NCBI GenBank assembly: GCA_903813345.2
Contig: CAIIXF020000002.1
Coordinates: 20,288,455-20,352,454 of the forward strand
Length of the DNA stretch: 64,000 nucleotides
Reading direction: 5' to 3'
DNA from: Owenia fusiformis
Lineage: Eukaryota; Annelida; Polychaeta; Sabellida; Oweniidae
The notes beneath the pieces are model-generated. The model had not been told where the DNA came from, did not search any database, and worked only from the letters and a program-made list of their open reading frames with translations. Below, piece by piece: positions 1-9,200 of the stretch (position 1 is its first letter; the number at the start of each line of letters is the position of its first letter). The position numbers and the translations under genes are program-made.

Positions 1-1
1 T

Positions 2-25
2 AAGTGTTTGTTATGCAAGGATTGA
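2..25 (+). CDS. 3' end of a tandem paralogue of the lysozyme-like/ITIH-C gene (last 7 codons and stop)
   Basis: The first bases read K-C-L-L-C-K-D-stop, the same eight codons that end the complete gene at 11053-11076. The similarity continues into the 3' flank (a cgat motif, a cagatg motif and an atcctggag motif occur in the same order in both). I infer that a second member of the same gene family lies upstream, in the same orientation, and only its end enters the window. Frame and stop are seen directly; everything else about this copy is outside the window. Confidence 0.7.
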   Translation, partial: KCLLCKD

Positions 26-632
26 AATGACTCGATGACACCCAGATGAACTTTATTATGATTATCCTGGAGCCTTTTTAGAACAGATTGTTACGGAATT
101 TTCAAAACTTAGAATACAATTAGTGTTTTCCCAAAATACAATATTTCGTTGAGTTATGCTTTGGACGTTAAGTCAAAAATTATACAAATATTTAAATCTG
201 TTGATGTAAGTACCATGCCTGTGCATCTTTGCACAGGTGCAACTTTGACAAGTGGTATTCCATGAACCCAGAAGCGCTAATGAAATATCATTTTGTGCCA
301 TCAAGTGCCACAGGAACTCACCGAAAATTGAATAAATATTTGTTTTATTATTCACTGTTATATTCCTCGCTCATATGACATATGAATGGAATAACAACGA
401 ACTATTAATGTCGACTTAGTGATAACAATGTACTTCCAATATATAAAATTGAAATTACACTAGACTAATTCATGACTGATGGATAGCATTTGATATTTGC
501 CAGTCATGCGTACAGCCGTTGAATATCAATTCTTATTTTTAGTCACGTGTAGGACATACACCAATCAGAGGGTGAGAAATGTGACAATGATATAATATAA
601 CTATTAATAATACGGTGGTTTAAAGGGTGACA
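26..632. other. 3' flank of the truncated paralogue, no further gene
   Basis: The first ~130 bases resemble the 3' flank of the complete paralogue after 11076. The rest is AT-rich with only short ORFs without recognisable motifs. No RNA gene or structured repeat was seen. Confidence 0.5.
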
Positions 633-1073
633 GGCCATCTCAACCCCAAGTCAACTCAACCAAGTAAAACTCAACGCCAAGTCAACTCAACCCTGTAAAA
701 CTCCGCCCCAGTAAAACTCAACCCAATTCATTTCTGCAATGTCTTTAATTCTATAGTTCATTAACTTCAATAATCCAACATCTTGCATATTTAAACGATA
801 CGTACCTTGTAAAAATATTTGATAGACAGTTAAACATCTTTTAAATAAAATTTTAGAAAATACAATTTTGGCAATTAACAATGTTTTTAACAATGTTAAT
901 GTATTAAAGAAATCAGTAATGACTAATAGAGTCAATCTGAAAAGCATTACAACAAACTTATTACAATATTTAAAACTAAAATAAAATGACGTAAAATATG
1001 ATTAGATCACTCTAAATGAGTTGACTCGGGGTTGAGTTTTACTGGGTTGAGTTGACTTGAGGTTGAGATGACC
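633..1073. mobile_element. Inverted-repeat MITE built of AACTCAACC-type motifs
   Basis: The left end (ggccatctcaacc...) and right end (...ggttgagatgacc) are reverse complements over roughly 58 bp with few mismatches. Both arms contain several short copies of caagtcaactcaacc and agtaaaactcaac. The 320-bp centre is AT-rich and has no coding capacity. No clear target-site duplication was found. Non-autonomous DNA transposon; superfamily undetermined. Confidence 0.65.
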
Positions 1074-2078
1074 AGGAAGCGTTTAGGTTATGAACTCTTT
1101 CAATTTATAGAAAGAAGTAAAATACCCTTTGGCAAAGGGTGAACTAACTATTCTTTTTACTGAACATATACTTGCATTCTATTCGTCATGCATCCTCACA
1201 CCGAAACACCCTGACATGGTAATTAAAGTCACAAGTGGCGGCCACAGGTTCGTATTCGATTCAATTTTCATTAACTGCATGTTTAATAGAGCATCTAGAT
1301 TAAATTCCTTTGGTACAACAATCAATCAAAGTGTCTTTCTACTCATCGTATAGTAAATATGTTTTACCATCGAAATAAAGCTTTAATTTCACCGATCAAA
1401 ATATGACACTGGACTACAGATACTGTATAAATGACAATGGTAAATGTTAAATCGGGATGACATCGTGAGAAATAATAATGAAAAGCCTTCTATTATTCTT
1501 TCAAAAAGATTTTTCTAGTTGAAGGCAGAAAGATGTGATGAGTAACAGAATGGGAAGACAGCGGTAATATTTGACATTTAAAAGACAACAGTTCCCTTTG
1601 TCATTTCTCCAATGTTCCATTGTAATACATCCACCATAGTCCGTTGTCACATCTGTTCATTATTTTAAATTCAGAATCCGTTGTCATTGACAATATGGAA
1701 CACGGCATATTGTGGCGATTCACGACAACATTTGATCGAAATTGGGGTTTCATGTAATAAGAAAGTGTCTAAGATTGTTATGAAATTATAATGGAATCAA
1801 CTTTGAAAATATTTTATGTAACTTCAAAAACGGTTAAAATCGAAGATTCTGTTGTCTTCTAAACTATTTGTTCGCAAGCATGCACATTTTCTTAAACATA
1901 AGATATACAGTAGACACACGCTTGTGATAAAAATGTCGTAGGAACTGTGCCTACAACGCGTGAAATAAGGAAAAAAGAAAAATCATACCTTCGTGGTGCC
2001 GACGTTTTGTTACCGAAACTGATGCGTAACCAGGTAACTGTGTTGTCATAAAAAATAATGTATTTTGGCTTGTGTTTT
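1074..2078. other. Intergenic, nothing recognised
   Basis: About 1 kb of AT-rich sequence. The small ORF at 1129-1353 shows no domain or splice context. No RNA gene or inverted repeat was identified. Confidence 0.4.
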
Positions 2079-2760
2079 GATTTGAAAATACTAGAAAAAA
2101 TGCAAACGATATAGGTTACGAAATAAATACAATATTAGTTGGGCCATAAGAAGTAGATTCTTTGTTTTGCGTCCTGGAAAAATCCAAATCATGCAAGTGT
2201 ACAAGGAAAACAAACACAAACTCAAGAAAAAACACAAATTTGTTTGCCCAGAAATGTATACATTTTATTGGCATAAAAAGGGATGACATATCAAGTTCCA
2301 GTGATTACCAACACATATTTATACAATATATTTAAACATAGCTATTATTGATGGGTAAAAAATAGGAAAATGCATAATGCATACCAAAGTAATCAACAAC
2401 ACTGTCAATTTTTATGCACATCAAATTATCCGCCATTTAATCTGTTTCTGATTGAACGAAATGCAATGGTACTTTCAGACCCTTTTGATTGCTATTTGGA
2501 TTTGTTTGTTTTTTCTGATTTACTAAAAATCATGCAAGCAAGGGGACGCAAAACAAAGAATCTACTTCTTATGGCCTTGACATTGAAAACATTTATTTTT
2601 GTAGACAGAACATAAAAAAGGCAACAGAATAAATTGATTTGAAAATACTAGAAAAATGCAAACGATATAGGTTATGAAATAAATACAATATTAGTTGGCA
2701 TTGAAAACATTTATTTTTGTAGACAGAACATAAAAAGGCCACTGAATAAATCAATAGATA
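2079..2760 (+). repeat. Tandem duplication (~120-bp unit), first copy split by a MITE
   Basis: The segment tgatttgaaaatactag...aatattagttg occurs at 2079-2141 and again at 2636-2698. The following segment (cattgaaaacatttattt...acataaaaa) occurs at 2579-2620 and 2699-2740. The second copy is continuous; the first is interrupted by the 435-bp element at 2142-2576. The duplication therefore preserves an empty target site next to the filled one. Confidence 0.8.
2142..2576. mobile_element. MITE with perfect 33-bp terminal inverted repeats, TTG target duplication
   Basis: Both ends read ggccataagaagtagattc inward and match perfectly for 33 bp. Comparison with the unbroken neighbouring repeat at 2636-2760 shows TTG on both sides of the insertion, i.e. 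a 3-bp target duplication. A GG-starting terminus with a 3-bp duplication is compatible with PIF/Harbinger-like elements, which usually prefer TWA; this assignment is inference. The interior has no transposase. Confidence 0.8.
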
Positions 2761-3167
2761 CTTAAAATGTTTTTCATCACTCTCAGTATTGATATCTGAG
2801 CATCTGACTACAGAATCATATGTTTGAACTTGAGAATGAAAAACATCATTACAAATTACGTTTTGATAATTGTGCAGTTATCTGTTTACCTCAAAGGGAA
2901 AGTGTACAAACTATTTTAGTCGTATAACAACGTTAGATAAAATAAACAATGAAATAAATAAATTGCTTTGAGAAAGTATTTGAAATAAAATTATCCAAAT
3001 GTTTACAATTCTATATTTAATGTCATGATATATTGTTGGTTATTACATCAGACGAACACAATGAACTTTGAAAGTAGATTAAATGATTGCTTTTTAAGTA
3101 TTACTACGAAGGTTTTCACACCAGTGGAGAGATGAGAGATGCGTCTCACCCTTACATACAGTGTACG

Positions 3168-3181
3168 GTTACCACGGCAAC
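3168..3181 (+). promoter_or_regulatory. Candidate RFX X-box upstream of the lysozyme-like gene
   Basis: GTTACCACGGCAAC is a near-palindromic 14-mer matching the RFX X-box pattern (GTTRCC, two-base spacer, GGNAAC). It lies 30 bp before the ATG at 3211. No TATA box is evident nearby. RFX factors drive ciliary genes in animals generally; whether this site works is inference. Confidence 0.45.
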
Positions 3182-3210
3182 AACACTAGTCACTGAAGAG
3201 GATAGCAATT

Positions 3211-3253
3211 ATGGGAAAATCATTTTTGATCTTTCTTTTTACTATAATCTTAG
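3211..3253 (+). CDS. Lysozyme-like/ITIH-C gene exon 1 (signal peptide)
   Basis: ATG plus 14 codons (MGKSFLIFLFTIIL), ending phase 1 at G before donor gtaagg. The strongly hydrophobic run is a typical secretory signal core. Confidence 0.75.
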
Positions 3254-6200
3254 GTAAGGTAGTACATTTGCATACTGACATTTTCTCAATACGTCCGTGT
3301 TCTGGACAAGGGAGGCATTTTACATGTTCTAGCCATTCTGAAAAAACAACATTTGTTTTGGTTTTCCGGAAACTTAATTATAGCTGTAAAAAGTTCGTAT
3401 TTTAACAAATATAGTATTGTTTAGTTATTGTATAAAATTTTAGATACACCATGGTTTTCAAAGATTTTGCAAGACATGTTTGATACCAACATTAATCTTC
3501 ATAACCTTAACACAAGGTAGCTTAATCAATCAATTTTATATTCCTAAATGCTAAAAACAATCACTTTTTGTACTTTTCTGCACTGTACAATATAAATACC
3601 ATTGATATGGCAAAGAAAGTTGGTGCTTTTAAAGACAGAATCAGATCTAGCAAGTGTATCAGTATAACTAATTAATTATCATCAAAATATTCACGAAAAG
3701 TGTTTCAATTTTAGAATATTTTTTGGGCTAATAGCATCCCTTTGTCATATCTATCTAAAAATACAAAGTGATAATTTATTTGAGGAAAACTAAAGATTTT
3801 TACAAAAATGCATTCACTGAATCATTTGTCTATAAATATGGTTACCTTGTTTATTATTTTGGGAGAATTTAAACCTTTCCCCATTTTTGCACTTTGAATC
3901 TTCATAACTTCACCAATTCATAATATATCCTGGATCTTTTGGGAGATATTATATTTGAGATTGTCAGGAATATAAATTGCAAATGGTAGGTACTGCCATG
4001 GCCGGCTTTGAAAGCCAGTTTTTAAAAGCCGGCTTCCCGATGACTGCCTTCGAGCACTTCTTGGAATAGGGCCACATTCAGAGTGGATATATCCAACCAT
4101 GGGAGGCAATAGATGACACCTTCTGTATTCCTTTTGAAACTAAAAGTTAGGTTGAACCAAGTGTACACAAATGCAAGAACAGGAAACCATACCAACATAT
4201 AAAAATGGTTTTCTTGTCATAATAAGGCACCGAACTGTTCTATAAATATCCTTCAGGTATATCTGCCCAAAAATCCGGTAAAAAGGTTGTCAGAGATGCA
4301 TTGAATAAACTGGGAAATTTTGATGACAGTCCTGATACACGCGACCTCATGGAAAAAATTGCAATAGTTGAATCCCGCAATGGCGAGGATCCAAACACAT
4401 ACAAGGGAGATAGAGGTGGAATTTGGCAGGTGAGTAATGCCTTTTCCAATGCCTTCATAAAGGAACTTTGCATTTATATTGGAGTCTATTTTTAATTTTG
4501 AAATCTATTTATTGCATAAGTAGATTTTTTAGCTCTGCCAAAACCTATCATTCTCATAATTATTAGACTTCAGATTTCAAATCTGGGGTGTAATACTTTT
4601 GTCAGCTTTCTTCATTCTTTTTTAACACACATTTTGACTACTATAAGTGATTACTTTATCTGCTATTACACATCTGTATCAATCTGGTCAACTAGGGGAA
4701 TGTGTCAACGTTTTTTTTCTAGGTCAAGGTCAAAAACTGGGTCAATTTTCACGGTCATCCCTTAATGTTTGTGCTCCATCTTCATTTTGATCAGTATCCA
4801 AAATTTGTGCCAAAATCTTCAAAAACATACCAAAATCACCCTATGTAACAAGTTTCCTGCTTAATGTCAGGTCAGGCAACATGAGAATTCAATTTTATGC
4901 GATCTGTTTTCATAGGGTGTGCATATGTAGTAAAATGAAAGTGTCATCAACTTTATCCACTTTTGTAGTTCTTGTTGATGATTTATTATACTTTCCTGAT
5001 GATCATGTGACAAAAAAGAATGGTGCCAGTTATTTTACCATTGATATATTTTCTTCTCAAAGCAACATATACGACAACATCAATGAACATGTAAAGTACA
5101 GGGTGACACAAAAATGACACCCACTAATTTTCTCAATTATTAAGGATTCTTCGTGATTTTTGTGTCTATAAGACACATTGACTAGTGATTTGGTGTAAAA
5201 TTGAACTTAATTTTGGCCAAACACTACTGTTGTAACTTACATTTTGGAATGCCTGTAATTTTTTCACATTTGAAAGTTGAACCATGATACTTGGCGAATC
5301 AATGTAATTTTGGATAAGCTTTAAAATGATATATGACACATACTATGAAGACACTGGTATATGTCTGCCTAGGGGGGGGGCATACTTTCGGCACACCCTG
5401 TATGTGTTTGCTATCTCTCGAGATTGAAAAGCTGTGCTACCACATATTCCTTATGCTCCAGAGTGTGTCGTTGTCTTTATTTGGCAGGTGTCTAAGATAG
5501 GCTTTGACGATACCCAGAACATAAGATCACATCCGAAACTTGCAAGATATCACAAAAGGGTATTTGATATATTTGGAATCAAGTGGAATGAGATTACATA
5601 CGAAGACCTTAGAGATCCATTTCTGTCTGCTTTGGCTGCAAGACTGTATTTACATACTACTGAAGCAGAAGCACTACTACCTGAAGCAGGAGAGCTTGAG
5701 GCACAAGCGAAATACTGGCTAAACTTCTATAATAAGAATATTAAAACTGTGAAGCAAGAAGAATTCATTAAACGAGTGAATGATTACAAAACTATTACAG
5801 GTAATATCCAGAATACACACACAACAGAGTGTCTAAGATGCGTTGTTCAATCCAGTTCAATGAGCACTGAATTTTTTCAGCCCAGAATCTTTTTGGGTTG
5901 GGCCCAAAAATTTTGGCCCAAAATTTGAAATTGGCCCCTCCCCCTTGTTAGCTTCTGGATCCGCCAGTGATGAATATACCTAAACTGGTATGCAGGCTAT
6001 TATATCACTTCTTCTGTTCTAGTTGTTTGTATGTGACACACTGGCACATACATTTGCATAAACTCACTTGCATAAACTTACATAAAATTAATCAAAATAA
6101 CTTTAAAATCAGTTTTATTGTTAAAAAAGTCAATTTCTGAAAAAACTCAAAAAGATGAGACATAAGTTCTCACGCGATGATTTAATTTATTGGAATATCA

Positions 6201-9200
6201 CCATTTGGTCTAATTATTACGGTTTAATAAAACGCATAACATGAAAACTGAACTTACAGGTCTTGCGGTACATCCACTTTTCTGCAAATTATCCGTCCCA
6301 TTACCATACATGTATGGGGTTGTTCAATGTTCATTCATGTTGATTATGGTTCTTTCAGATAAATCATATAGAGACCCCCACCTTGTAAAGCAAATCAACC
6401 TACAGGGTGATAAGGTTTGTTATATACTGACAGGAAAACCAGAGAATTTTGTTCGCTTATTCCATTCTCCAGAAGTTGGTAAGTATCGGTGATTAGTTTT
6501 ACGAATTTACACGGGTATAATCCAGGACCCGTTCAATCGCGAGCAAGTACCCGTTGAAAACACGAATATACGCGATTATTTGTATCACCCGGGAATATTG
6601 ATCACAAGGGTAAAAACACACCTTACTATTCTTTGATACCTCAGCAATCTTTCCGAATGGGTAAATGTGATTCTGAGGGATCCTGAAGCAAGATTAGGAT
6701 CTGAGATCAGAATGAAACTAGGCTTTACATACAAACACGACTTTTATATCTTACTGTAATTTAAGAATATTTAATATTTGATTACCAGGTTTGACGGTTA
6801 ATGTTGGTTTCCAAGAGCACGACTGGTTAGATAAAGCTGCAGTTGTTACTAAAGGCTCTATAGTTCAGATCACAAAGAATGCAATCACTGTGAACAATGT
6901 TGATGTTTATGATTGGTCCGAACGGCAACTGGAAACAACCGGGTTGACTATTGAGGTAGAGTTGCATTATAAAATGTACTTGAGGTAGCATTCATCCTCG
7001 GCGAATTCAACTGCCGGTTGACGGATTAACCAACTATTCAATAGCCAAATCGTACAGATCTTCAACTATTCATATTCATATATGACCTGGCCAGCTGGCG
7101 GCTAGATTCGTGAATGCTATTAAAATTTGCAAGCACATGATATCATAATCATTTTTTATTTTTTCAAGATTTCGAAGGAACGTATCTTACTTCAGTACAA
7201 TAAGGGGGTGGGTGTAAGTGCAGTGAAGGATGGCGAAGGGTTGAATTTTGAATTTGATCATGATATTGATCTGAAGACTGATGGAATATTTGGTGAGTAT
7301 AACAGTATAGTCATGTGTTTTCAGTTTCACGTTTTTAAAGATATCCGGCATCCGGAATGGCATTAGTTTTTCTTATGGGAAAATGACTTGGGGAATATTG
7401 CAATAGTGCATTTGCACCTTAAAGAGAGAATCAGATATAGCGAGCAGTCTAAACAAAAATTGTTTCAATTTTAGAATATTTTTGGCTCATGTCATTCCTT
7501 GACATGTCTATTTTCTAAATATCACTCAAGAGCATAATTTATTCCAGGAAAACTAAAGATTTTTACAATAATGCATTATTTTTTTATAAGAATGGTTACC
7601 ATTCTTATTATTTGGGAGAATTTAAACATTTTTCACTCATTTTGCACTTTGAATCATCATGGGCTTTCAACTAGAAGCCCATGGAATCATTAATAACTTC
7701 ACCAATTTTTAAAATTATGTGAATCTTTTGGCCGGGAGATATTGTATTTGATCTTGTAAGGAATAGATTGGTAGGTCAATTATACATGTTGCTTGTAATT
7801 TTGGTACCCCCTATAGATCAGATTCTGCCTTTAAGGTAAACATAAGTACGGCAATAAGCTGATAATATTTTAAATTCAAACTAATCAATTATTACTTGGT
7901 ACGACAACAAGAATAATGAATATGTTACGTTATGCTGAGAAAACACTGATAAATATTTAGATAATGCAAACAAATATGATATTAGCTCACAAATACGTAA
8001 TAATAAATAAATTATCATATCAAACAAATCGAAAACAAGCATGGCAATCATTTACTTTCGACTTATCCCTTGCAAAGATAAGCGAACGCTTCGGATTTTT
8101 TGATAAATATGGATGGAAATGTTTCTTTCGAAATCTACTTTTTGATCGAGAGGCAAACTGCCCACCTCTAATTTCATGAAACAATGTTAAATCCACTTCT
8201 CTTCAAATTTAGATTTGGTCGGTGTTTCCATAAATACGCGGTACTAACTCACCGGGGCGTATCGAAACCAAAACGACCCGCAAAACCGTTAATTTGAATT
8301 TCAAACCTACCCTTTCTTTGGAAAATCAATGATTGTGAGTCTCACAGTACACCATTTTTCTTCAAACTTGTTCCATTAAAACCTTCACAGAAATACCTTT
8401 CACTCGAGACATTGCTTTTGTGTACAGAGTCACTCGTTTTAGCGGCGTTTTGGTCCCCAGATGTGAGAAGATGCAAATCTTCAGAGATTTCAACCAAAAT
8501 CCTCGATATCGCCAGTTCTTTTATTATTCTCCCCTATATTTTACACAAGGACTCCCATTACAACCCTCAATCTCTGCATCAACATATTTGTTACATTAAA
8601 CACAGCAATTTCCAAAAGTTCTACGCATCTGTTCGAAATTGATCAAAACGCCCCGTTCTCTTCCAAAACGCCCCGTTGGATATACACCTTATCAGTAGTC
8701 ATAGACTCTGTGGGGCGTTTTGGAAGACAACGGGGCGTTTTGGTCAATTTCGAACAGTTGCGTAGGACTTTTCAAAATTGCTGCGTTTCATTTAATAAAT
8801 ATGTTGGTGCAGCGATGGAGGGTCGTAATGGGAGTACTTGCGCAGAATATGGGGGAGAGTGATAGAAGAACTGGCGAGATATCAAGGATTGTGGTTGAAA
8901 TCTCTGAGGATTTGCAACTTCTCACATCTCGGGACCAAAACGCCGCTAAAATGAGGGACTTTGTAAACAAAAGCAATGTCTCGACTGAAAGGTGTTTCTG
9001 TGAAGGTTTTAATGGAACAAGTTTGAAGAAAAACGGCGTAGTGTGAGACTCACAATCATTCATTTTCCAAAGATAGGGTAGATTTGAAATTCAAATTAAC
9101 CGTTTTGCGGGGCGTTTTGGTTCCGATACGCCCCGGTGAGTTAGTATCGCGTGATTAACATTTTTCTAGCGTAGCCAATGAATAAAAGAATGGCTGAAAA

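Noticed and set aside
8412-9063. ORFs of 76-108 codons in the foldback element
   Set aside because: They are mirror images between the two arms and show no domain.
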